DNA of 64,000 bases. Source: Paenibacillus sp. OV219. GTDB lineage: Bacteria; Bacillota; Bacilli; Paenibacillales; Paenibacillaceae. The DNA lies in NCBI RefSeq assembly GCF_900110075.1, contig NZ_FOCJ01000005.1, positions 186,001-250,000 on the forward strand, in the 5' to 3' direction. The notes beneath the pieces were generated by a model. The model worked only from the letters and a program-made list of their open reading frames with translations, was not told the DNA's origin and made no database searches. Shown here in pieces: positions 43,068 to 49,828 of the stretch. Numbering within the stretch: position 1 is the first letter of the stretch; every line of letters begins with the position of its first letter. Position numbers and translations under genes: made by a program.

Positions 43068-43280
43068 TCATTTCACTACATCCAATATCCATTTTTGTAA
43101 AATCATAGTGGGACTTGTGAGTTGAATCCCCATTGCCAAACATATACCGACAATAGTCGTTAGTGTTAAAATAAGCCCCACCACAACATAATCCCTTGTT
43201 CGCGCCATCTTTTTCATCAGCTTAAGTTGAACCCAGTAGAGAATGGCAACTAACAACGAGTACATCACTATATTCATCAT
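43068..43280 (-). CDS. Small germination receptor D subunit-like protein
   Basis: The 70-residue protein has two hydrophobic helices (IVMYSLLVAILYWVQL and VVVGLILTLTTIVGICLAMG) joined by a short basic loop. Small two-helix D proteins are known from some GerA-type operons, where they modulate receptor activity. Its ATG overlaps the stop of the C gene by 4 bp (ATGATGA), so it is translated with the receptor. The same position in the third operon is occupied by an 80-residue two- or three-helix protein (57575-57817). Confidence 0.8.
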   Translation of the reverse strand: MMNIVMYSLLVAILYWVQLKLMKKMARTRDYVVVGLILTLTTIVGICLAMGIQLTSPTMILQKWILDVVK

Positions 43281-44446
43281 TCGGTATTTACTGATGAACC
43301 AATCATGCCGGCTCTTCGCAAGTGGATTTCAGTATGTACGGTAATATCAGCTTTAGAAAATATCGTATCCCAATCCTGCCTCACCTTTTTCCACGTCCCA
43401 TAGTGATATTGATGCACCAACAATCCAAATCCGAATATGTCGGATTTCCATTGTGTCTGTGCTTTCTTTATCGTGCGAAGGGTCTGCTCTTCAATGCGTT
43501 TATTAAGACCTTGTTCAATCTTGATTACACTTTCTGCCCTAGCAATATCCAGCTTGACCGTCGATTCTTGAAGCAATCCTTCTCCGCTTAGCTCAACATG
43601 AATCGTTGCTTTACCATCCTTGATAATCACCTTCACTTTCTTTCTCGCTTTGTTCATAATAACGCCGACACTCCCTCCAATCGTCGGAATTTCCTCGGCC
43701 AGATATTCATGCTTTAAATCACCTTTAACCCACCTGAGGCTTCTCGTTTCAATGTCATCCAGATATCCAACCAATTTGTAATCTTTCATTACGGCTGTCG
43801 ACGACAGATGAAATACGGTTTGCTTCGGCTTCTCGCCTTCCTGTTGCTCCTTATTCTGTGAAAGCTTCTGAATTTCCACCGCGCCTAGAACAGGAACAAT
43901 TCCATCTCGACCCTGGTTGATGAGAAAATCCCGAAACGTAACCGCTGTACCTACTTGTTTATACTCCAATTCACGAACCTCCTCGGACGGTATACGTTCG
44001 AAAGGATGATCCATTTTGATCAGTTCAATAGCCTGTTTCCCTTTGGCAACTACGAGGTAAGTACGCAGACGGGTTCCCGGATCTCTGGTGTAGTAATCCA
44101 TAATATCTTTTATCCCTTTTTGGGCGAAAGATTCTCCAATGAAAACAACCCTGCGATGTCCTTTGAAAAATTTCCGCGAGAGCAGCTGTTGGCATTTTCG
44201 CTCTGCATCGTAAATATTGGTCCCTACGGCGGACAACACGAAGAACGTTTTGCCAAGGGAACCTGATGGAGTTCCTTTCGTAGCGGGGAGAGGGATCTGA
44301 ATCGAAACAAGTAACCGGCCATCCTTGGTCATATCGAGCGAAGATGCCATGAAGAAAGCCACATCATTCATTTCCACCCTGTCCCAACAACTGCTTAATA
44401 GCGGGATATACATAAGCAGAAGAAGTGTCCGCACTTTATTGTTCAA
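43277..44446 (-). CDS. Ger(x)C family germination receptor lipoprotein
   Basis: The 389-residue GerC-type subunit has an N-terminal signal peptide ending in a lipobox (LLSSCWDRVEMND). It also shows the family blocks RRVVFIGESFAQKGI, DPGTRLRTYLVVAKG and a C-terminal WKSDIFGFGLLVHQYHYGTWKKV. It should be lipid-anchored on the outer face of the spore inner membrane with the A and B subunits. The start is a TTG at 44446 with AAGGAGG about 7 nt upstream. It follows the A gene by 21 nt. Confidence 0.94.
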   Translation of the reverse strand: MNNKVRTLLLLMYIPLLSSCWDRVEMNDVAFFMASSLDMTKDGRLLVSIQIPLPATKGTPSGSLGKTFFVLSAVGTNIYDAERKCQQLLSRKFFKGHRRVVFIGESFAQKGIKDIMDYYTRDPGTRLRTYLVVAKGKQAIELIKMDHPFERIPSEEVRELEYKQVGTAVTFRDFLINQGRDGIVPVLGAVEIQKLSQNKEQQEGEKPKQTVFHLSSTAVMKDYKLVGYLDDIETRSLRWVKGDLKHEYLAEEIPTIGGSVGVIMNKARKKVKVIIKDGKATIHVELSGEGLLQESTVKLDIARAESVIKIEQGLNKRIEEQTLRTIKKAQTQWKSDIFGFGLLVHQYHYGTWKKVRQDWDTIFSKADITVHTEIHLRRAGMIGSSVNTE

Positions 44447-44467
44447 CCTGATTCCTCCTTTCGCACT

Positions 44468-45991
44468 CTACGGTTCTTGCCCTTTCGGTATACGGGTTTG
44501 GGCTTGGCTCTTCCCATCCAGCTGTGGGCGATAATTCATTGTCCATAACGGAGCTCGAAAAATAGTATCCTTTAGTCCCTGAAAACTAACGGGAGAAATA
44601 GGGAATAAATAAGGAACTCCGAGCGACTTGAGGCTGGCAAGGTGGATTAATATGCAAAGCATCCCTACCGTAATGCCGTAAAGACCAAACATGCCGGCAA
44701 GCAGAATCATGGGAAACCTCAGAATTCGAAAAGCAAACGAAAAATTGTACCGCGGGATGGCAAATGATGCGATTCCCGTTAATGACACCACGATCACCAT
44801 CGGGGTTGATACGATGCCGGCTTGCACGGCTGCTTGTCCGACGACAAGGCCACCTACGATACTGACAGCTTGACCAATTTGCTTCGGCAATCGAACGCCG
44901 GCCTCACGTAAAGCCTCGAATGTGCTCTCCATAATTAGCGCCTCTACGATTGCAGGAAAAGGCACCCCTTCCCTCGCTGCGGATATGCTCAATAGTAAGT
45001 TTGTAGGAATCATTTGCTGATGAAACGTCGTCAGCGCCACATAGATGGAGGGCAAGAACAGGGCAATCATCATCAGCGCAAGCCGAATGATTCGGATCAA
45101 ATTCGCAAACAGAACACGGTCGTAATAATCTTCTCCCGCCTGCAGAAATCCCCAGAACGACATCGGGCCGCTAAGCACGAACGGGGTTCCGTCGGTGAAG
45201 ACCGCAACTCGCCCCTCCAATAAGGCAGCTACGACATAATCCGGCCGTTCCGTGACGAGATACTGGGGAAATGGAGAGAACGATCGTTCTTCGATAAATT
45301 GTTCGATATAACCCGATTCCAGCACACCGTCAATTTGAATGCGTTCGATTCTCGACCTAATTTCCTGAATCACGGCAGGATTTGCGATATCTTCAAGATA
45401 AGCGATCTCCACATCGGTTTGAGTAAGCTCCCCGACGGTAAGCGATTCAAATTTCAGCCGAGTGGTGCGTATTCTTCTGCGAATCAGACTTGTATTCGTT
45501 CGAATGCTTTCAGTGAATGAGTCGCGCGGACCACGAATCGTAGTCTCTGAAGAAGTCTGCTCGATCGACCTTGTCTTCCCTCCTTGAATGCTGAGCATGA
45601 GCGCCTCCGCCTCGGCCTCAATAATGATGGCGACATAACCTTTCAGTACATTTTGCACGATAATGGAAATATCCGAAGCTCGTTTCACTTGGCTGATGGT
45701 AATAAATTGATTTTGCAGAAATGTAAGAATGTCTTTCCTCGCCTCTAGCGGCTCGGATGAACTGCTTAACATAAGAGGTTTAAGCAGCGATTCGTCCAAT
45801 TGTTTTTCTTCGATTAATCCATCTATATAGACAAGAAGAGCATCCTTCTGACCGCTGATCTGAAAGGAGCGGAAAACGACGTCGGAGCAAGATTGGAACA
45901 TGTTCTTTAAAACAGCTTCGTTTTCTTCCAATGCGGCTGTCAGAACATGGCTCGTCGTGTCGTTCGCTTTTTCTTGGTACACTTTCGGCAT
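44468..45991 (-). CDS. GerA/GerKA-type spore germination receptor A subunit
   Basis: The 507-residue A subunit carries RGPRDSFTESIRTNTSLIRRR, YIEQFIEERSFSPFPQ, DGTPFVLSGPMSF and a membrane part with LTTFHQQMIPTNLL. I chose the ATG at 45991, with GGAGGG about 9 nt upstream; the longer reading to 46045 has no such site. It is more diverged from the A subunits at 390-1874 and 59021-60541 than those are from each other, most visibly in its C-terminus. It is the first gene of the A-C-D-B operon. No firm forespore promoter could be assigned in the 371 bp upstream. Confidence 0.95.
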   Translation of the reverse strand: MPKVYQEKANDTTSHVLTAALEENEAVLKNMFQSCSDVVFRSFQISGQKDALLVYIDGLIEEKQLDESLLKPLMLSSSSEPLEARKDILTFLQNQFITISQVKRASDISIIVQNVLKGYVAIIIEAEAEALMLSIQGGKTRSIEQTSSETTIRGPRDSFTESIRTNTSLIRRRIRTTRLKFESLTVGELTQTDVEIAYLEDIANPAVIQEIRSRIERIQIDGVLESGYIEQFIEERSFSPFPQYLVTERPDYVVAALLEGRVAVFTDGTPFVLSGPMSFWGFLQAGEDYYDRVLFANLIRIIRLALMMIALFLPSIYVALTTFHQQMIPTNLLLSISAAREGVPFPAIVEALIMESTFEALREAGVRLPKQIGQAVSIVGGLVVGQAAVQAGIVSTPMVIVVSLTGIASFAIPRYNFSFAFRILRFPMILLAGMFGLYGITVGMLCILIHLASLKSLGVPYLFPISPVSFQGLKDTIFRAPLWTMNYRPQLDGKSQAQTRIPKGQEP

Positions 45992-46157
45992 AGGACAATC
46001 CCTCCCTCCGCAGGTAAAGAATGACAACAATATAGTTATGAGCATTCTGCATGGAAATTATGAAAAAACCTACTACTACCACCCTACCCTGTCCCATCAC
46101 GCCACACCATGCTAACGAATCGTATGCACCTTATTCGTTCAAAATTTGCGCATAAAA

Positions 46158-46250
46158 AAATGTAACGAACCTCATTAACGCTATTCGCCACTATTACAGC
46201 CAGATAAGGCTGGTTTCAACGGAATAACGTTGCTGTGATTCGTTACATTT
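46158..46250. repeat. 93-bp inverted-repeat element with 12-bp perfect ends
   Basis: The ends AAATGTAACGAA (46158-46169) and TTCGTTACATTT (46239-46250) are perfect inverted repeats. The pairing continues imperfectly for about 26 bp per side, with AACG and TATTC blocks conserved. The centre has a small CAGCC...GGCTG hairpin. There is no room for a gene. It looks like a palindromic intergenic repeat or a small MITE-like element upstream of the germination operon. Confidence 0.75.
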
Positions 46251-46254
46251 CAAA

Positions 46255-46305
46255 AACAGGTTATAATCGCCAAATAGCGCGTCTGGAATTCGTTAGGTTG
46301 TCGTT
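46255..46305. repeat. Further diverged copy of the AACGAA/GCTATT repeat
   Basis: Read on the reverse strand, this stretch has AACGAATTCC, then GCTATTTGGCGA and TATAACC. It lines up with the AACGAACCTC, GCTATTCGCC and TATTACAGCC blocks of the neighbouring element. It is a single arm rather than a full palindrome. Confidence 0.55.
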
Positions 46306-46315
46306 GCAGCGAACG

Positions 46316-46349
46316 CCGAAGCAGCCGGTCGCTAGGCCGGCTGCTTCGG
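46316..46349 (-). terminator. Strong hairpin after the first NIPSNAP gene
   Basis: A perfect 13-bp GC-rich stem CCGAAGCAGCCGG/CCGGCTGCTTCGG with an 8-nt loop lies 14 bp after the stop at 46363. No T-tract follows on the reverse strand, so it may stabilise the mRNA end rather than act as a classical terminator. Confidence 0.6.
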
Positions 46350-46362
46350 AGGTGCTTATTCT

Positions 46363-46686
46363 TCAAGCAGATTGGAAGAAAGGTGCGTTGCTCATGTAGA
46401 TCTCATCAATTTTCTCATATAGCGGTCCATTTCGTTCCGTGCGTTCTTGCAGCTCTAGCCATTCGGGATCATCTAGAAATGCCTGAAAGTTCTTCTGTCG
46501 CGCTGCTAAATCCTTATGCTCAAACACATAATAGAACTGATTCTTTGACTCATCTATATGGAGCCAGAAGTTCGTCACCTTCAGTTGATGCTTCTCGAAC
46601 AGCTTCAGCGTATGGTCACGGAAACGATCCAGCAATTCGTTCATCCGACCAGGAACGACATGGTAAATTCGCAGTTCATATAGCAT
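46363..46686 (-). CDS. NIPSNAP family protein (first copy)
   Basis: The 107-residue protein consists of one NIPSNAP domain, a dimeric alpha/beta-barrel fold. The start MLYELRIYHVVPGRMNELLDRF is typical, and NFWLHIDESKNQFYYVFEHKD lies in the middle. Bacterial members have no firm function. It has an AGGAGG-type ribosome binding site and follows the SDR pseudogene by 30 nt, presumably in the same transcript. It is a paralogue of the protein at 47865-48188, with the same length. Confidence 0.9.
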   Translation of the reverse strand: MLYELRIYHVVPGRMNELLDRFRDHTLKLFEKHQLKVTNFWLHIDESKNQFYYVFEHKDLAARQKNFQAFLDDPEWLELQERTERNGPLYEKIDEIYMSNAPFFQSA

Positions 46687-46716
46687 AGCAACTTTCCTCC
46701 TCCACCTACTCGATTG

Positions 46717-47242
46717 TTACCACTGTCCCGCGTTTTGTCCGCCATCGACATGCAGCACTTCACCTGTGACGAACGGCGCTGATTCCAGATAAAGAATAGC
46801 ATCTACGATATCCTTCGTTTCGCCCATTTTGCCCATAGGATGCAGCTTTGCAAGGAAATCATGCGTTTCGACAGCATGCATCGGAGTCTTAATGACGCCA
46901 GGGGCGACTGCATTCACTCGAACGCCTCGGTCAGCAAACTCAATTGCTTGTGACTTCGTCATGGTGCTTACGCCGCCTTTGGTTAATGCCGCAAGTACAG
47001 CAGGTACAGATTTGATCGGCTGATCAGCAGCCCCGCTTGCAGTAATATTGATAATATGCCCGGTACCTGCTTTCAGCATTTCTCTCGCAGTCAGCTGCGT
47101 CAGATAGAACAAACCAACAACATTAGTGGATAGCGCAGAAGCGAATTCTCCCTCAGTGATTTCCGTGAAATTCAATCGCGACAGCTTTGCCAATGCCACT
47201 GCTTCCACCTGTGATAACGACGACTTTATTTTGAAATTTCAT
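46717..47242 (-). pseudogene. SDR family oxidoreductase with internal deletion and frameshift
   Basis: The reading begins at an ATG at 47242 with KFQNKVVVITGGSSGIGKAV, a perfect SDR N-terminus, but runs into a TGA at 47153-47155 after 29 codons. The rest of an SDR continues in another frame (GEFASALSTNVVGLFYL to FVTGEVLHVDGGQNAGQW, 46717 to about 47190). About 60 residues, including the NAG region, are missing between the two parts. The downstream frame could start at a GTG at 47208, but it would lack the cofactor-binding fold. An operator of the nearby TetR regulator lies just upstream. Confidence 0.85.
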
Positions 47243-47264
47243 GATTATATCCCCCATTATTATT

Positions 47265-47282
47265 TTACCTATTAATAGATAG
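47265..47282. promoter_or_regulatory. Third copy of the TetR operator (SDR pseudogene promoter)
   Basis: TTACCTATTAATAGATAG matches the site at 48239-48256 in 14 of 18 positions and lies 23 bp upstream of the SDR pseudogene start. Confidence 0.6.
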
Positions 47283-47300
47283 ACAATGCTTATCGAAAGA

Positions 47301-47840
47301 TTACGCTACCGTTACTGGTTGTGCTGCACGAATATGTTTGATGTAATCTGCCGTGCTCTGTGCGAGCCGTTCATCAGTGAGATTAGACACATCGCTTACT
47401 GCAAAGTGTGGTAAATACTCACCACTGATAAAGCGCGTAGTCGCTTCAACTGGCCGCAATAGCTCAGCTAACGTGGATCGGCTAGATCCTGATGGCTGGT
47501 ACGATGCTTCCGAGCCGTAGGTCGAGATTGCCGCGCCGAATTCTTTGCCTGCTGTCTTCGATCCATTCGGACCGTACGCCCAGCCGTATTGAAGCACGGA
47601 ATCAAACCATTTCTTCAGAAGCATAGGTGAGCTGTACCAGTAGAGCGGATATTGGAAAATAATACGGTCATGCGCTTCAATCAACGCCTGCTCCTTGGCA
47701 ACATCAATGTTTTCATCGGGGTAAGCTTCATACAGCTCATGAACCGTAATATCGTTATGCTTGCGCAGTTCCTCCAACCAAGCGGAATTGACACGGGAAG
47801 CCTCAAGGTTCGGATGCGTTACGATGACTAATGTATTCAT
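47301..47840 (-). CDS. NAD(P)H:quinone oxidoreductase-like flavoprotein
   Basis: The 179-residue flavodoxin-fold protein is of the KefF/YwrO/DT-diaphorase type: TLVIVTHPNLEASRVN at the FMN site, FQYPLYWYSSPMLLKKWFDSVL, and YGWAYGPNGSKTAGKEFG. It should reduce quinones or similar electrophiles using NAD(P)H and FMN. I chose the ATG at 47840, with GGAG 9 nt upstream; an ATG at 47855 lacks a ribosome binding site. It follows the second NIPSNAP gene by 24 nt and is part of the small TetR regulon. Confidence 0.92.
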   Translation of the reverse strand: MNTLVIVTHPNLEASRVNSAWLEELRKHNDITVHELYEAYPDENIDVAKEQALIEAHDRIIFQYPLYWYSSPMLLKKWFDSVLQYGWAYGPNGSKTAGKEFGAAISTYGSEASYQPSGSSRSTLAELLRPVEATTRFISGEYLPHFAVSDVSNLTDERLAQSTADYIKHIRAAQPVTVA

Positions 47841-47864
47841 GTTAGATTGCTCCATTCTTATGAT

Positions 47865-48188
47865 TTATTTGTTTGCAAAAAAGGCGACGTCTTGCATAAA
47901 GAAGCTCTCCTGTTTCAGTACCAGTGGACCATTCTGTTCCGTTACTCGTCTAAGCTCAATCCATACCGGATCGTTCCGGAATCGTTCATAGTTCTCGTTC
48001 CGCAGCGTAAGGCTGTCATGCTCCACAATATAATAAAGTCGGTTCTTCTCTTCCTCGAGATCGGCCCAGAATTGAGTGATTCTCATTCCGTGCTTCGCGA
48101 ATAAGGCAATGACATGATTGTCGAACCGCTCTTGAATAGCTTTCATTTTGCCAGGATTTACATCATAAACTCGCAGCTCGTATATCAC
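47865..48188 (-). CDS. NIPSNAP family protein (second copy)
   Basis: The 107-residue NIPSNAP-domain protein begins IYELRVYDVNPGKMKAIQERF, and QFWADLEEEKNRLYYIVEHDS aligns with the first copy at 46363-46686. It starts at a GTG at 48188 with AAGGAGG upstream. Together with the flavodoxin-fold gene it forms a unit whose promoter region carries the TetR operator at 48239-48256. The link with redox enzymes suggests a role in handling a small reactive or lipid-like compound, but this is inference. Confidence 0.9.
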   Translation of the reverse strand: MIYELRVYDVNPGKMKAIQERFDNHVIALFAKHGMRITQFWADLEEEKNRLYYIVEHDSLTLRNENYERFRNDPVWIELRRVTEQNGPLVLKQESFFMQDVAFFANK

Positions 48189-48238
48189 TTTCCCACCTCC
48201 TTTTAAGGTGAATTTGAATCATTCGCACACTTCAATAA

Positions 48239-48256
48239 CTACCTACTAAAAGGTAG
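48239..48256. promoter_or_regulatory. TetR operator upstream of the NIPSNAP-oxidoreductase unit
   Basis: CTACCTACTAAAAGGTAG has arms CTACCT/AGGTAG around a 6-bp centre. It differs by one base from the inverted copy at 48864-48881 in front of the tetR gene. Confidence 0.8.
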
Positions 48257-48281
48257 ATTTATTTCGTAAAAATATCCGCCC

Positions 48282-48854
48282 TCACACTTTCAAAGCGGAT
48301 ATTAAGCCTTTTGCAATCATTTCGAAACGGCCTGGATCGCGGAATCCTCGGGCAAGCAATTGGCCTCCTTGCAGCGAAGCAAGAAACTGATGGGCCTGCG
48401 CCTGCGCTTCCCCTTCGAATTGCAGGTGACCTGCTTGTCGCCCTTCTTCAAGAGCACGCTCGAGATAGCTTAAGTTAGCGTTGAAGAAGACAGCCAGCCC
48501 TTCTCTAACTTTCTCCGATAAAGTGGCGAGGTCCGATGAAAGCATAACGCTTAGGCAAGTACAGTTATCTTGCACCGGTGCGCTAAAGATGCGTGTAAAC
48601 TCATAGAGCCTCTCCAAATGATTCGTTGTGTCCGCGTCGATTTGGGCGCTTGCAGCATGAAATCCCTTGAGATATCGAGCAATTAACGCTTCTCCCAGAT
48701 CCTCCTTATTCGGGAAGTAATAATGGATGCTCGCGGTACGAATACCCACTTTCTCAGCGATGTGCTTGTAGCTGAATCCGTTAAATCCGACTTCCTGAAC
48801 GATTGCTTGAGCTGTATCCAAGATCAACTCAGATGTGTTTTTTGTTTTCGTCAT
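48282..48854 (-). CDS. TetR/AcrR family regulator
   Basis: The 190-residue regulator has the TetR helix-turn-helix (FNGFSYKHIAEKVGIRTASIHYYFPNKEDL split over residues 24-53) and a C-terminal ligand domain with a cysteine pair region (NCTCLS). Similar regulators often sense electrophiles, and the partners here are a quinone reductase-like protein and an SDR. The ATG at 48854 is 9 bp from the operator at 48864-48881, so it should repress itself as well as the downstream units. Confidence 0.92.
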   Translation of the reverse strand: MTKTKNTSELILDTAQAIVQEVGFNGFSYKHIAEKVGIRTASIHYYFPNKEDLGEALIARYLKGFHAASAQIDADTTNHLERLYEFTRIFSAPVQDNCTCLSVMLSSDLATLSEKVREGLAVFFNANLSYLERALEEGRQAGHLQFEGEAQAQAHQFLASLQGGQLLARGFRDPGRFEMIAKGLISALKV

Positions 48855-48863
48855 GATGTTATT

Positions 48864-48881
48864 CTACCTTTTAGTAGATAG
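48864..48881. promoter_or_regulatory. TetR operator upstream of its own gene
   Basis: Read on the reverse strand the site is CTATCTACTAAAAGGTAG, 17 of 18 bases identical to the site at 48239-48256, placed 10 bp before the start codon. Confidence 0.78.
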
Positions 48882-48952
48882 TATGTCAACTCATATTAAG
48901 CCATTCGGTGAAGCTAATACTTGGGAATATTTCCATGCGGCAAGGAGATCTC

Positions 48953-49149
48953 ATGGTGATACCAGCAGTTGAAAAGATTACGGGAACTCAGCTCGGCTTG
49001 ATATTGTTCACTTTTGTCGTCTCCACAATTAACTTAACTGTGCCCGCCAAATGGTGATGTTCGCCAAGCAGGATGCTTGGTTGTTCGTGCTGCCAGCCGC
49101 TATAACCGAAATCATAAGGCAGCTAGCTCCTTGGTTACGGGATGTCTAG
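48953..49149 (+). pseudogene. Remnant of a GerB/GerKB-type germination permease
   Basis: An ATG at 48953 with AAGGAG 5 nt upstream opens a frame reading EKITGTQLGLILFTFVVSTI and NLTVPAK before a TGA at 49055-49057. In another frame, starting at 49051, it continues MVMFAKQDAWLFVLPAAIT up to a TAG at 49147. The KQDAW motif and the preceding helix are the signature of the N-terminus of B subunits. The gene is therefore frameshifted and also truncated, since none of the remaining helices can be found downstream. It lies 680 bp upstream of the intact B-like gene at 49829. Confidence 0.82.
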
Positions 49150-49265
49150 GCTGTGAACGGATCATTCTTTTGCTCAACCGTTTCATGTCTACCTCCGCAC
49201 TTCAACTTGCATCGACTGATACGTCATTTTCCCCTTGGGCAAAAGAACTTATTCTGTGCGAAACA

Positions 49266-49294
49266 ACAAAAAAGCCCACGGAAACCGCGGACTT
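49266..49294 (-). terminator. Rho-independent terminator after the MFS fragment
   Basis: A 10-bp stem (49272-49281 with 49285-49294, wobble pairs) with a 3-nt loop is followed by T residues on the reverse strand, 31 bp after the stop at 49326. Confidence 0.82.
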
Positions 49295-49325
49295 TACTCG
49301 AATATCGTTCCATCCTGTGCAAGCG

Positions 49326-49799
49326 TCATGCAGCTTGAACGGCAGCGTATTTACGGTACAACCATGCGCTTACGATGGAGAACAGTGCAATAACTGTTAA
49401 ACCCCAAATGATATTATCGAAGGCGCGAACCTGCGACAGCGATTGCTGCCATACAAGTGCGCTGCCCGAAAGTGCAACACCGAACGCACCGCTGAAGAAT
49501 TGTAGCAGCTGGAACAGACCCATTCCAGAACCGATTCGCTCCTTCGGAAGCATACGCGATAGCTCATTCGATACGGCACTGCTTATTGCTGTGAAGCTGA
49601 CGCTGATCAGGATATAGACGACAGCTACCTCGAAGTAAGAATACGTTGCGGTCAGCGCCATCAATATAATCGAGCCAAGCAGCATGAACGGCGCGATTCG
49701 GATCAGTCCTCTATTGCAGCAAGTCGATCCGATTGGTCTAGGCGACTTCGTGCGGAGATAAAGATTGATCTTAACATTGTTCAGACCCGTATTAACCAA
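49326..49799 (-). pseudogene. C-terminal fragment of an MFS drug-efflux transporter
   Basis: The 157-codon frame encodes about four membrane helices. The motif SSAVSNELSRMLPKERIGSGMGLFQLLQFFSGA is split over residues 75-107, and this is typical of the last third of 14-helix DHA2-type (TetL/LmrB-like) exporters. A complete transporter has about 450-500 residues, and none of the upstream helices are present. The first 30 residues do not fit the family. It is therefore a truncated remnant. It retains a terminator at 49266-49294. Confidence 0.8.
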
Positions 49800-49828
49800 T
49801 AAACATATAAGGAAAGGGAGAAAGGTTT

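Noticed and set aside
46717-47208. A short functional SDR starting at GTG 47208
   Set aside because: It would lack the whole cofactor-binding N-terminus, which is still readable in another frame directly upstream, so a pseudogene is the better reading.
49077-49400. A plus-strand frame of 107 codons after the germination permease remnant
   Set aside because: It shows no continuation of the permease helices, overlaps a reverse-strand terminator and the MFS fragment, and has no ribosome binding site.
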